A stretch of DNA of 64,000 bases from the NCBI RefSeq assembly GCF_018342065.1, contig NZ_JAFDOE010000001.1, positions 1,054,001-1,118,000 of the forward strand, given 5' to 3'. Of the stretch, positions 17,807-27,248 are shown in pieces. The stretch's first letter is position 1. Every line of letters begins with the position of its first letter. The notes under the pieces are model-generated. The model was not told where the DNA came from and did not search any database. It saw nothing but the letters and a program-made list of their open reading frames with translations. Origin of the DNA: Citrobacter sp. FP75 (GTDB lineage: Bacteria > Pseudomonadota > Gammaproteobacteria > Enterobacterales > Enterobacteriaceae). The translations under genes were made by a program, and so were the position numbers.

Positions 17807-18889
17807 ATGAAGCCTTCTATCGTTGCCAAACTGGAAGCCCTGCATGAACGCCATGAAGAAGTTCAGGCGCTGCTCGGCGATGCGGGAACCATCGCAGACC
17901 AGGATCGCTTTCGTGCGCTGTCGCGCGAATATGCTCAGTTAAGCGATGTTTCTCGCTGTTTTACGGACTGGCAACAGGTTCAGGAAGATATCGAAACGGC
18001 ACAGATGATGCTCGACGATCCTGAAATGCGTGAGATGGCGCAGGATGAACTGCGCGAAGCAAAAGAAAAATGTGAACAGCTGGAACAGCATCTGCAGGTT
18101 CTGCTACTGCCGAAAGATCCGGATGACGAGCGCAACGCGTTCCTTGAAGTGCGTGCCGGGACCGGTGGAGATGAAGCGGCGCTGTTTGCCGGCGATCTGT
18201 TCCGTATGTACAGCCGTTACGCTGAATCTCGCCGCTGGCGCGTGGAGATCATGAGCGCCAACGAAGGTGAACATGGCGGCTACAAAGAAATTATTGCCAA
18301 GGTGAGCGGCGACGGCGTGTATGGCCGACTGAAGTTCGAGTCCGGCGGCCATCGCGTACAGCGCGTTCCGGCCACCGAATCTCAGGGGCGTATCCATACT
18401 TCTGCCTGTACGGTAGCGGTGATGCCGGAACTGCCGGAAGCCGAACTGCCGGACATCAACCCGGCCGATCTGCGTATTGATACCTTCCGTTCATCGGGGG
18501 CTGGTGGTCAGCACGTCAACACCACCGATTCTGCTATTCGTATTACCCACTTGCCGACCGGTATTGTGGTCGAGTGTCAGGACGAACGCTCGCAGCACAA
18601 AAACAAAGCCAAAGCGATGTCGGTGCTGGGTGCGCGTATTCGTGCCGCCGAAGTGGCGAGACGCCAGCAGGCGGAAGCCTCCGAACGTCGTAACCTGTTA
18701 GGCAGTGGCGATCGCAGCGATCGTAACCGTACTTATAACTTCCCGCAGGGTCGTGTCACCGATCATCGCATCAACCTGACGCTCTACCGTCTGGACGAAA
18801 CGATGGAAGGTAAACTGGATATGCTCATTGAGCCGATTGTCCAGGAATACCAGGCCGACCAGCTGGCGGCGCTGTCCGAGCAGGATTGA
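17807..18889 (+). CDS. prfA: Peptide chain release factor 1
   Basis: Decodes UAG and UAA stop codons and triggers peptide release. The 360-residue protein carries the PxT codon-recognition motif PAT ([10 protein letters not shown], near 185) and the GGQ motif in [15 protein letters not shown] near 235, the glutamine being the substrate of PrmC methylation. Its stop codon overlaps the prmC start (TGATG), linking the release factor to its modifying enzyme. Confidence 0.97.
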   Translation: MKPSIVAKLEALHERHEEVQALLGDAGTIADQDRFRALSREYAQLSDVSRCFTDWQQVQEDIETAQMMLDDPEMREMAQDELREAKEKCEQLEQHLQVLLLPKDPDDERNAFLEVRAGTGGDEAALFAGDLFRMYSRYAESRRWRVEIMSANEGEHGGYKEIIAKVSGDGVYGRLKFESGGHRVQRVPATESQGRIHTSACTVAVMPELPEAELPDINPADLRIDTFRSSGAGGQHVNTTDSAIRITHLPTGIVVECQDERSQHKNKAKAMSVLGARIRAAEVARRQQAEASERRNLLGSGDRSDRNRTYNFPQGRVTDHRINLTLYRLDETMEGKLDMLIEPIVQEYQADQLAALSEQD

Positions 18890-19722
18890 TGGACTATCAG
18901 CACTGGCTGCGTGAAGCGATAAGCCAATTACAGGGCAGCGACAGCCCGCGCCGTGACGCCGAGATCTTACTCGAGTACGTCACCGGCAAGGCGCGCACCT
19001 TTATTCTGGCGTTTGGTGAAACGGAATTAACCGCGGCACAGCATGAACAGCTGAACGCGCTGCTGGCTCGCCGTCAACGCGGAGAACCTGTGGCGCACCT
19101 GACCGGTGTTCGCGAGTTCTGGTCACTGCCGCTGTTCGTGTCACCCGCGACGCTTATCCCACGCCCGGACACCGAATGCCTGGTCGAGCAGGCGCTGGCA
19201 CGTCTGCCTGCCTCACCGTGCCGTGTTGTTGATCTGGGAACCGGTACGGGGGCTATTGCGCTGGCGCTGGCCTCCGAGCGCCCGGATTGTGAAATTACTG
19301 CAGTTGACCGGATGCCGGATGCCGTAGCTCTGGCGACCCGCAATGCGCAGCATCTGGGCATCAAGAATGTGCGAGTACTGCAAAGCGACTGGTTCAGCGC
19401 CTTGCAGGGACAGCAGTTTGACATGATTGTCAGTAACCCGCCGTACATTGATGAGCAGGACCCGCATCTGGCGCAAGGTGATGTGCGCTTTGAACCGCTG
19501 ACCGCGCTGGTGGCTGGCGCGAGTGGTTTGGCGGATATTGTGCATATCATCGACCAGTCTTCGCGCGTATTAACCCCCGGTGGCTATCTGTTGCTGGAAC
19601 ATGGCTGGCAGCAGGGGGAGGCGGTGCGCGATGCGTTTATGCGTGCCGGGTACCTGGCGGTCGAAACCTGTCGTGATTACGGCGGCAACGAGCGTGTTAC
19701 GCTCGGGCGAATCGCTGCATGA
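18889..19722 (+). CDS. prmC: Release factor glutamine methyltransferase
   Basis: Methylates the GGQ glutamine of RF1 and RF2 using S-adenosylmethionine. From the ATG at 18889 it is 277 residues, the E. coli length; a TTG one codon earlier is not needed. The SAM loop VVDLGTGTGAIALALASE and the catalytic NPPY (IVSNPPYIDE) are present. It overlaps prfA by one base and sirB2 by four bases (ATGA), so translation is probably coupled. Confidence 0.96.
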   Translation: MDYQHWLREAISQLQGSDSPRRDAEILLEYVTGKARTFILAFGETELTAAQHEQLNALLARRQRGEPVAHLTGVREFWSLPLFVSPATLIPRPDTECLVEQALARLPASPCRVVDLGTGTGAIALALASERPDCEITAVDRMPDAVALATRNAQHLGIKNVRVLQSDWFSALQGQQFDMIVSNPPYIDEQDPHLAQGDVRFEPLTALVAGASGLADIVHIIDQSSRVLTPGGYLLLEHGWQQGEAVRDAFMRAGYLAVETCRDYGGNERVTLGRIAA

Positions 19723-20111
19723 ATACCTTCAGTGTGTTACTCAACGTTCATCTTATTAGCATCGCGCTGTCCGTCGGCCTGCTCACGCTACGTTTTTGGT
19801 GGCGTTATACCGACGCACGCCTTGCGTCTGCGCGCTGGACGCGGGTTATCCCACCGGTCATTGATACCGTTTTGTTACTCAGCGGCGTGGCGTTGATCGC
19901 TAAAACGCACATCCTGCCATTCACCGAACAGGGTACATGGCTGACTGAAAAGCTGTTTGGAGTTATCATTTACATCGTTTTGGGTTTTATTGCGCTCGAT
20001 TATCGTCGGGCGCGCAGCCAGCAGATGCGTTTAATCGCCTTCCCGCTGGCGCTGGTGGTGCTGTACATCATCATTAAACTCGCCACCACAAAAATACCGT
20101 TACTGGGGTAA
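19719..20111 (+). CDS. sirB2: SirB2 family inner membrane protein
   Basis: A 130-residue membrane protein, equivalent to E. coli YchQ. Four hydrophobic segments can be seen (about 8-25, 47-62, 76-92, 105-125). First described in Salmonella as part of a locus affecting SirA-dependent invasion gene expression; molecular function remains unknown. Start overlaps the prmC stop, and sirB1 begins two bases after its stop, so it is a middle gene of the hemA-kdsA operon. Confidence 0.9.
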   Translation: MNTFSVLLNVHLISIALSVGLLTLRFWWRYTDARLASARWTRVIPPVIDTVLLLSGVALIAKTHILPFTEQGTWLTEKLFGVIIYIVLGFIALDYRRARSQQMRLIAFPLALVVLYIIIKLATTKIPLLG

Positions 20112-20113
20112 TC

Positions 20114-20923
20114 ATGAGGTCGTTAGCTGATTTCGAATTTAATAAAGCGCCGCTGTGCGATGGGATGATCCTGGCATCGGAATCTATCCGCCTGGATTTC
20201 CCTACGCAATCTGTCTACGACGAACTGGAACGTCTGGCCAGCCTCGCGCATGAAGAAATTAGCCAGCTCCTGTCTCAGGATGAGCAACTGGATAAATTGC
20301 TGGCACTTTTTTACGGCGACTGGGGGTTTACGGATACCCGCGGCGTCTATCGTCTTTCTGATGCACTCTGGCTCGACCAGGTCCTGAAAAATCGCCAGGG
20401 CAGCGCGGTGTCGCTGGGCGCAATCTTATTGTGGCTTGCCAATCGGTTGGATCTGCCGCTGGTGCCGGTGATTTTCCCGACGCAGTTAATCCTGCGCATT
20501 GAATCACTGGAAGGCGAAATGTGGTTGATTAACCCGTTCAATGGCGAAACGTTAAATGAGCACACGCTGGAAGTGTGGCTGAAGGGCAACATTAGCCCGG
20601 TTGCGGAGCTGTTTAACGAAGATCTCGATGAAGCGGATAACGCAGAAGTGATCCGTAAGCTGCTCGACACGCTGAAATCGTCACTGATGGAAGAACAGCA
20701 AATGGAGCTGGCATTGCGCGCCAGCGAAGCATTATTGCAGTTTAATCCTGAAGATCCGTATGAAATACGCGATCGTGGATTGATTTACGCGCAGCTGGAA
20801 TGTGAACATGTTGCGTTAACCGATTTAAGTTATTTCGTTGAGCAGTGTCCGGAAGACCCGATCAGCGAAATGATCCGTGCGCAGATTAATACTATTTCGC
20901 ACAAGCAAATTGTATTGCATTGA
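20114..20923 (+). CDS. sirB1: SirB1 family protein (transglutaminase-like, TPR)
   Basis: A 269-residue cytoplasmic protein, equivalent to E. coli YchA. The N-terminal two thirds is the transglutaminase-like SirB1 domain with NRQGSAVSLGAILLWLANRL; the C-terminus (about 190-265) has a TPR-like helical repeat, LRASEALLQFNPEDPYEIRD. Function is not established. It ends 35 bases before kdsA, and its place in the operon is conserved in enterobacteria. Confidence 0.92.
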   Translation: MRSLADFEFNKAPLCDGMILASESIRLDFPTQSVYDELERLASLAHEEISQLLSQDEQLDKLLALFYGDWGFTDTRGVYRLSDALWLDQVLKNRQGSAVSLGAILLWLANRLDLPLVPVIFPTQLILRIESLEGEMWLINPFNGETLNEHTLEVWLKGNISPVAELFNEDLDEADNAEVIRKLLDTLKSSLMEEQQMELALRASEALLQFNPEDPYEIRDRGLIYAQLECEHVALTDLSYFVEQCPEDPISEMIRAQINTISHKQIVLH

Positions 20924-20949
20924 TTAATGACACTTTACCTACCGTTTAA

Positions 20950-21813
<864 letters not shown>

Positions 21814-21824
21814 GTTTGCTCTGT

Positions 21825-21855
21825 GTGCCCGAAGGCGCTTACGCTTATCGGGCAC
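21825..21855. repeat. REP-like palindrome after kdsA (first)
   Basis: GTGCCCGAAGGCGCTTACGC continuing to TTATCGGGCAC forms an imperfect hairpin like REP/BIME units, 11 bases past kdsA. Confidence 0.6.
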
Positions 21856-21878
21856 GACAAAGTGCAATCAAAATGAAG

Positions 21879-21909
21879 GCCGGATAAGACACTTTGCGTC
21901 GCATCCGGC
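21879..21909. repeat. REP element between kdsA and chaA
   Basis: GCCGGATAAG ... GCATCCGGC is a typical REP palindrome, followed by a T run (21910-21914), so it may also terminate kdsA. It lies between convergent genes, a usual REP position. Confidence 0.75.
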
Positions 21910-21920
21910 TTTTTCATGCA

Positions 21921-23021
21921 TCAGGCAAAGATCGTCATCAGATACCCGATAAACAGTGCCAGATGCGCCGCACCGTTAAGCACATTGGTACGCCCGGTGG
22001 AGAAGGAGATGTGGCACAGTACCAGTGATGAGACCATCACAATCATCTCTGGCGCGCCCAGGGCAAACACCAAATCATTCCCCGTTGCCCATGCGATCAG
22101 CGTCACTACCGGTACGGTCAGTGAAATTGTGGCTAATACCGAGCCGAAGAACAAATTCATCGCCCGCTGTACCTGATTACTCAGCACCGCTTTCAGCGCA
22201 CCCAAGCCTTCAGGGGAAAGGATCAGCAATGCGACGAGGAAACCGGTGAATGCAACAGGCGCATTTAACTCCGTTAACAGAGTCTCCAGCGAATTGGCGT
22301 TCATTTTGGTGACCGCGATAACCGCAATTAAATGGACGATCAGCCAGGCCGCATGCCACATATTGCTGTGCGCTGATGGCTTACCGTGATGCGGGTCGTC
22401 GTCGTCACCCTCGTCTTCATGTTCGTAAATAAACAGACTCTGGTGCGTTTTGGTCTGAATCAGCAGAAACACGCCGTACATCGCGGCAGAAATTAATGCC
22501 ACCAGCAGTGCCTGCGCGGTGGTGAAATTCGCCCCCGGCAATGCCATCGGGAACACCAGCACAATAATGGCCAGCGGGAACAAGGCTATCAAATACTGCT
22601 TAATACCGAACAGGTTCATATACTGGGTGGCGAATTTACGCCCGCCTAACAGTAATGAAAAACCGACCAGGCCACCGGTAACAATCATAATGATGGAGTA
22701 GAGCGTATCGCGCATTAGCGTAGGTGCGGCGTCGCCGGTCGCCATTAATGCGGAGATTAAACTGACTTCAAGAATAACGACTGACAGACTGAGGATCAGG
22801 GAGCCATAAGGTTCGCCGAGTCGGTGTGCTAATACGTCTGCGTGACGAACAACGCTAAATGCGCTGCTTAATATGCCCACCAGGGCAAGCGCATTTATGC
22901 CGATAACCACTGGTAGTGACTGGCTGCTCCCCCATAAGAACAGAACTACCAGCGCCACAATCGGGAAGACGAGTGAGGTCTCCTTATGGCGGGTTTTTAC
23001 CGCCTCATGTGCATGTGTCAT
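21921..23021 (-). CDS. chaA: Sodium-potassium/proton (calcium/proton) antiporter
   Basis: An inner-membrane antiporter of the CaCA superfamily, known in E. coli to extrude Na+, Ca2+ and K+ at alkaline pH. The 366-residue protein has about eleven hydrophobic segments and the two CaCA alpha repeats (GEPYGSLILSLSVVILEVSL and LLILSPEGLGALKAVLSN). A central acidic-histidine loop EHEDEGDDDDPHHGKPSAH separates the halves. Length and sequence match E. coli ChaA. It is convergent with kdsA and divergent from chaC; chaB, which lies between chaA and chaC in E. coli, is missing here. Confidence 0.95.
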   Translation of the reverse strand: MTHAHEAVKTRHKETSLVFPIVALVVLFLWGSSQSLPVVIGINALALVGILSSAFSVVRHADVLAHRLGEPYGSLILSLSVVILEVSLISALMATGDAAPTLMRDTLYSIIMIVTGGLVGFSLLLGGRKFATQYMNLFGIKQYLIALFPLAIIVLVFPMALPGANFTTAQALLVALISAAMYGVFLLIQTKTHQSLFIYEHEDEGDDDDPHHGKPSAHSNMWHAAWLIVHLIAVIAVTKMNANSLETLLTELNAPVAFTGFLVALLILSPEGLGALKAVLSNQVQRAMNLFFGSVLATISLTVPVVTLIAWATGNDLVFALGAPEMIVMVSSLVLCHISFSTGRTNVLNGAAHLALFIGYLMTIFA

Positions 23022-23423
23022 TTAAGTCATTCTCCATCTCTGCAGGCATATATAATTATAAATGTATTAAAGAATGTAAAAAATAACAGATATCTCGGTA
23101 TTTCCGATCTGTTTTTACGTAATTTTACGGCATGGCCCGTTTCTTGCTTTAAAGTGAGTAAAATCACTTATCTTGTTTAGAGAGCATTTAAATAACAACG
23201 TGTTAGTTTTAATTGAGCACAAATATTGACACTGATAATGGGGAAAATGCCAGTCCCGTCTGAGCCATAAGGACAGGATATAAAGTGCCGTTGAGTCTTT
23301 GTTGCCTTGCATGCAGCCGGTGAATTGCCTATTGTCCTGATATTGGTTTCAAAATGAGCAGCAAAAAAGCCCGGAAGGCGTCAAAAAGTTGTCGCAGGGA
23401 AGTTGCAGTGGCGGAGGTGTAAG
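23022..23423. other. chaA-chaC intergenic region without chaB
   Basis: These 402 bases hold the divergent promoters of chaA and chaC. No frame matches ChaB (about 76 residues in E. coli), on either strand, and no obvious degraded copy is readable. The part from 23050 to 23230 is A+T rich. Confidence 0.65.
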
Positions 23424-24119
23424 GTGTTAACGCGTGATTTTTTATTAAATGCCGACTGTAAGACGGCATTTGGTGCTATTGAAGAATCACTACTCTGGTC
23501 AGCGGAACAACGGGCAGCCTCACTGGCCGCTACGCTCGCTTGCCGACCAGATGATGGACCGGTGTGGATCTTTGGTTACGGATCGTTGATGTGGAACCCG
23601 GCGTTAGAGTTTGAAGAGTCATGTACCGGAACGTTAGTCGGCTGGCACCGGGCATTTTGTTTGCGTCTGACGGCAGGACGAGGAACGGCGTGTCAGCCTG
23701 GACGGATGCTGGCCCTGAAAGAAGGAGGGCGTACCACCGGTGTGGCCTATCGCTTACCGGATGCCTCACTGGAGCAAGAGTTGTCGCTGCTGTGGAAGCG
23801 TGAAATGATCACCGGTTGCTATCTTCCTACCTGGTGTCAGTTAACGCTTGATGACGGGCGAACGGTCAATGCGCTGGTCTTCATTATGGATCCGCGGCAT
23901 CCGCTGTTTGAGTCCGATACGCGTGCGCAGGTCGTTGCGCCGCTGATTGCCGCCGCCAGTGGGCCATTGGGGACCAACGCGCAGTATCTGTTCTCGCTGG
24001 AACAAGAGCTGTCACGGTTAGGGATGCAGGATGATTGCCTGAACGAACTGATAGTCACGGTTAAAAGATTGCTGGGCGAGGTGTTGCCGGAAGGGGTCAT
24101 GCGACCGGGATTTGCCTGA
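23424..24119 (+). CDS. chaC: Glutathione-specific gamma-glutamylcyclotransferase
   Basis: Splits glutathione to 5-oxoproline and Cys-Gly. The 231-residue protein contains the GGCT glycine loop VWIFGYGSLMWNPALEF near 50-66 and the catalytic Glu in LWKREMITGCY. I chose GTG at 23424 (VLTRDFLLNADCKTAFG), giving the E. coli length, with GGAGG six bases upstream; an ATG seven codons earlier is possible but lacks family support. The gene is divergent from chaA and no longer accompanied by chaB. Confidence 0.94.
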   Translation: MLTRDFLLNADCKTAFGAIEESLLWSAEQRAASLAATLACRPDDGPVWIFGYGSLMWNPALEFEESCTGTLVGWHRAFCLRLTAGRGTACQPGRMLALKEGGRTTGVAYRLPDASLEQELSLLWKREMITGCYLPTWCQLTLDDGRTVNALVFIMDPRHPLFESDTRAQVVAPLIAAASGPLGTNAQYLFSLEQELSRLGMQDDCLNELIVTVKRLLGEVLPEGVMRPGFA

Positions 24120-24129
24120 ATCAGGTGAA

Positions 24130-24160
24130 CTGCCCGATGCGCGTGTGCGCTATCGGGCAG
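24130..24160. terminator. Hairpin between convergent chaC and the DUF1883 gene
   Basis: CTGCCCGAT ... ATCGGGCAG, a long near-perfect stem 11 bases past chaC and eight before the stop of the next gene. It could be a REP relative or a bidirectional terminator. Confidence 0.55.
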
Positions 24161-24167
24161 CGAACAC

Positions 24168-24413
24168 TCAGGCTGCGATATAACTGATGGAATGCTCCAG
24201 CGACTGGCTGTGGCTGTCGATCAGAACATTCCACGTGCCGGTATACGGCACGGTCAACCATGCGTTATCACGATCCTGCACGCTTAAAATGTCGGTCTGC
24301 GTGTCTTTGACGTGATTTTTCTCGCTCATCAGATGAATGTGGCAGCGCTCAGAGCAGCGCACCACAACGGTATCCCCACCAAATAATTTCAAACTTGCCT
24401 TCACTAATGCCAT
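24168..24413 (-). CDS. Small DUF1883 domain protein
   Basis: An 81-residue protein that I match by pattern to the DUF1883 family: LFGGDTVVVRCSERCHIHLM, then LTVPYTGTWNVLIDSHSQ near the C-terminus. The sequence suggests a small beta-sheet protein without signal peptide or membrane segment. Two cysteines close together (CSERC) could bind a metal, but this is speculation. Not present in this place in E. coli K-12. Function unknown. It starts with ATG and is convergent with chaC. Confidence 0.7.
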   Translation of the reverse strand: MALVKASLKLFGGDTVVVRCSERCHIHLMSEKNHVKDTQTDILSVQDRDNAWLTVPYTGTWNVLIDSHSQSLEHSISYIAA

Positions 24414-24675
24414 TTTTCACCCCGTTCTTGAAAACAACGTACTTTCTGTCGAAAGTGCTGCGTGATGTTGTTCACATTTCACTCATGGCATAACACCAAA
24501 GGGGGAGAAACAGGATGCTGATTTTGATCAAATAATGGCGTAACGATTAAACAAAAATGACAAAATCCCTGAAAAGGGTTGAAAGGGCGTGCTAACGTTT
24601 AGCGAAACCGCGCCCCTGGCAGATTAAATCTGGAAATATCTGGCCCTTTCAGTGCGCTTGCCTGAAAAGCGCCTG

Positions 24676-25029
24676 TCAGAAGGTCAGAACCTTATCGGCC
24701 GCCAGCGTCCACTGGGCTAATTCCACCAGCGTACCGACTTCAACGCCGTCAATTAACGGCAGCGCGGTGATCCCACGACCATCGGTACAGGTTTTGCACA
24801 GTTTGACCGGGATGTTTTGCGCGGTCAGGATCTCCAGCATTTGCTGAATATTGTAGCCTTCTGCCGGCTTCTGCCCACGTAATCCCGCCGTTACCGCGTC
24901 CGACATCAAAAAAAGTCGCAGGTCGAGGCTGCCATCCTGCTCGCGCAGGGCAATAGCCAGGCGCAGGCTGTTAAATAACGATTCGCTTCCATAGGCCGCA
25001 CCGTTGGCGACGATCACTATCTTTTGCAT
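24676..25029 (-). CDS. ychN: DsrE-like protein YchN
   Basis: A 117-residue DsrE/F-like protein. E. coli YchN forms a homohexamer, and the family includes sulfur carriers of the DsrE/TusD type. The N-terminus MQKIVIVANGAAYGSESLFN and the segment NIPVKLCKTCTDGRGI, with a conserved Cys pair, are typical. The cysteines would be the sulfur-carrying candidates. Single gene upstream of, and divergent from, ychO. Confidence 0.93.
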   Translation of the reverse strand: MQKIVIVANGAAYGSESLFNSLRLAIALREQDGSLDLRLFLMSDAVTAGLRGQKPAEGYNIQQMLEILTAQNIPVKLCKTCTDGRGITALPLIDGVEVGTLVELAQWTLAADKVLTF

Positions 25030-25204
25030 TTTGACTCCTGTTGCTGCAAGTGAGCGTTAATAACCGACAGGTATGTTACACCTATTTATCGATACCAGGA
25101 TAATGCCGAAAAAAGGGAGGGTGGCTGCAAATCAAAGCTGAAGACGTTATGGTTTAAGATAAGTATGCCGCTGTGGCTAATTGATGTAAGAAACAACTAA
25201 CGAT

Positions 25205-26590
25205 TTGAGCCGTATTATTTTTTCTTCTCCCGCGGTATTTGCACTCTTGCTCCTGGCAGGCGGTGCTGCCAGCGCGCAGCCCTCGTTTATTCAGCAGGCT
25301 GCCACCCCGTTCGATAACGATAATGATGGTTTGCCCGATCTCGGTATGGCGGCGGAGTCACGGGTAGGCGAAAAGCATTTTGCCGAAATGGTTAAAGCGT
25401 TTGGCGAAGCCAGCATGACCGATAACGGGCTGGATACCGGCGAGCAGGCGAAGCAGTTCGCGTTTGGCCAGGTGCGTGACACGGTCAGCGAGCAGGTGAA
25501 TCAGCAACTGGAATCCTGGCTCTCTCCCTGGGGAAATGCCAGCGTCGGGTTACAGGTGGATAACGAGGGCCGCTTTACCGGCAGCCGGGGCAGTTGGTTT
25601 ATCCCCTGGCAGGATAATCAGCGCTACCTGACCTGGAGCCAGATGGGGTTGACCCAACAAGATGAGGGGCTGGTCAGTAACCTGGGTGTTGGACAGCGCT
25701 GGGTGCGCAATGGCTGGTTGTTAGGTTACAACACGTTTTATGACAATCTGCTGGATGAAAGCCTGCCGCGCGGCGGCGTAGGTGCCGAAGCGTGGGGTGA
25801 GTATTTGCGCTTATCCGCCAATTATTACCAGCCGTTCTCATCCTGGCAGGTGCGCACTGAGACGCAAGCACAGCGTATGGCGCGTGGGTACGATCTCACC
25901 GCGCTGATGCGGGTTCCGTTTTATGAACATCTCAATACCAGCGTCAGCGTTGAGCAATATTTTGGCGATCGGGTCGATCTGTTTCATTCGGGAACCGGAT
26001 ACCACAACCCGGTGGCGGTAAAGCTGGGGCTGAATTACACGCCGGTGCCACTGGTGACGGTGACCGCGCAACATAAGCAGGGTGAAAGCGGGGAAAGTCA
26101 GAATAGCGTTGGCCTAAAGCTCAATTATCGCTTTGGCGTACCGTTAAAAAAACAGCTGATGGTCAGCGAAGTGGCAAGCAGTCAATCTCTGCGCGGCAGT
26201 CGCTATGACGATCCGCAGCGTAACAACCTGCCGACGATAGAATATCGCCAGCGTAAAACGCTGTCTGTGTTTCTGGCGACCCCGCCGTGGGATCTCAAGC
26301 CTGACGAAACGGTGGCGCTGAAGCTTGCGGTGCGCAGTCTGCACGGTATTCGGCATCTGACGTGGCAGGGCGATACACAGGCGCTGAGCTTGACGGCCGG
26401 GACAACCACCCGAAGCGCGGAAGGCTGGACAATTATTATGCCGAAATGGGATCGCAGTGAAGGGGCAGCAAACCGTTGGCGGCTGTCGGTGGTGGTGGAA
26501 GACGGTCAGGGTCAGCGTGTCTCTTCCAATGAGATCACGCTATCACTGACCGAACCGTTTAGTACGGTGTCGGAAAATGATCCTCGTTAA
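25205..26590 (+). CDS. ychO: Invasin/intimin-like outer membrane protein YchO
   Basis: A 461-residue protein with a signal peptide (cleavage near ASA-QPSF, residue 24/25) and the inverse-autotransporter beta-barrel domain of invasins and intimins (WLSPWGNASVGLQVDNEGRF, LGVGQRWVRNGWLLGYNTFYDN, YEHLNTSVSVEQYFGD). After the barrel only one Ig-like region follows (about 340-455), so there is no long adhesin passenger. In E. coli YchO has been tied to adhesion in pathogenic strains. The start is a TTG at 25205, matching the E. coli N-terminus MSR. Its 3' end is seven bases from convergent narL. Confidence 0.92.
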   Translation: MSRIIFSSPAVFALLLLAGGAASAQPSFIQQAATPFDNDNDGLPDLGMAAESRVGEKHFAEMVKAFGEASMTDNGLDTGEQAKQFAFGQVRDTVSEQVNQQLESWLSPWGNASVGLQVDNEGRFTGSRGSWFIPWQDNQRYLTWSQMGLTQQDEGLVSNLGVGQRWVRNGWLLGYNTFYDNLLDESLPRGGVGAEAWGEYLRLSANYYQPFSSWQVRTETQAQRMARGYDLTALMRVPFYEHLNTSVSVEQYFGDRVDLFHSGTGYHNPVAVKLGLNYTPVPLVTVTAQHKQGESGESQNSVGLKLNYRFGVPLKKQLMVSEVASSQSLRGSRYDDPQRNNLPTIEYRQRKTLSVFLATPPWDLKPDETVALKLAVRSLHGIRHLTWQGDTQALSLTAGTTTRSAEGWTIIMPKWDRSEGAANRWRLSVVVEDGQGQRVSSNEITLSLTEPFSTVSENDPR

Positions 26591-26597
26591 TGCGATA

Positions 26598-27248
26598 TCA
26601 GAAAATGCGTTCCTGATGCACCCACACCGCCGCTTCAACGCGCGATTTGAGCTTCATTTTCTTCAGCATATGCTTCACGTGGACTTTGACCGTGCTTTCA
26701 GTGATGTCCAGACGGCGGGCAATCATTTTATTAGGCAGGCCCTGGGCAATCAGTTTCAGGATGTCGCGCTCGCGCGGCGTGAGCTGGGTAACATCGCGGT
26801 CTGAAGTCGCGCGGTTAGCACGCAGGCTGGCGGCCAGCACCGGCGTCAAAGCTTCGCTCAGCACCATTTCACCGGCTGCTGCTTGCTGCAACGCCTTCAG
26901 TAAATCTTCCGGTTCCATGTCTTTTAACAGATAACCGTCCGCGCCGCGTTTCAGGGCGGTTACCACGTCTTCTTCATGATTCGAGACGCTGAACACCACG
27001 ATGCGGCCAGACAGGGATTTTTCACGCAGCTTATCGAGCGTTTCCAGACCGTTCATGCCGGGCATATTGAGATCCAGCAGGATCAGATCGGGGTCAAGTG
27101 ATTCAGCCAGCTCGATACCCTGCTCGCCATTACTGGCTTCGCCGACCACGGTAATATCGGGCGCCATGCTGACAAGCTGTTTTACACCGGTTCGCAGCAT
27201 CGGATGATCGTCGATCAGCAGGATGGTTGCCGGTTCCAGATTACTCAT
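26598..27248 (-). CDS. narL: Nitrate/nitrite response regulator NarL
   Basis: Response regulator phosphorylated by NarX (and NarQ elsewhere) that activates narG and narK and represses alternative anaerobic enzymes. The 216-residue protein has a receiver domain with the acidic pair in LLIDDHPML, the phosphorylated Asp in [13 protein letters not shown] (near 59) and Lys in YLLKDMEP, then a LuxR/FixJ helix-turn-helix, [21 protein letters not shown] chose ATG at 27248, matching E. coli; the frame extends further upstream only inside narX. The start overlaps the narX end by eight bases. Confidence 0.97.
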   Translation of the reverse strand: MSNLEPATILLIDDHPMLRTGVKQLVSMAPDITVVGEASNGEQGIELAESLDPDLILLDLNMPGMNGLETLDKLREKSLSGRIVVFSVSNHEEDVVTALKRGADGYLLKDMEPEDLLKALQQAAAGEMVLSEALTPVLAASLRANRATSDRDVTQLTPRERDILKLIAQGLPNKMIARRLDITESTVKVHVKHMLKKMKLKSRVEAAVWVHQERIF

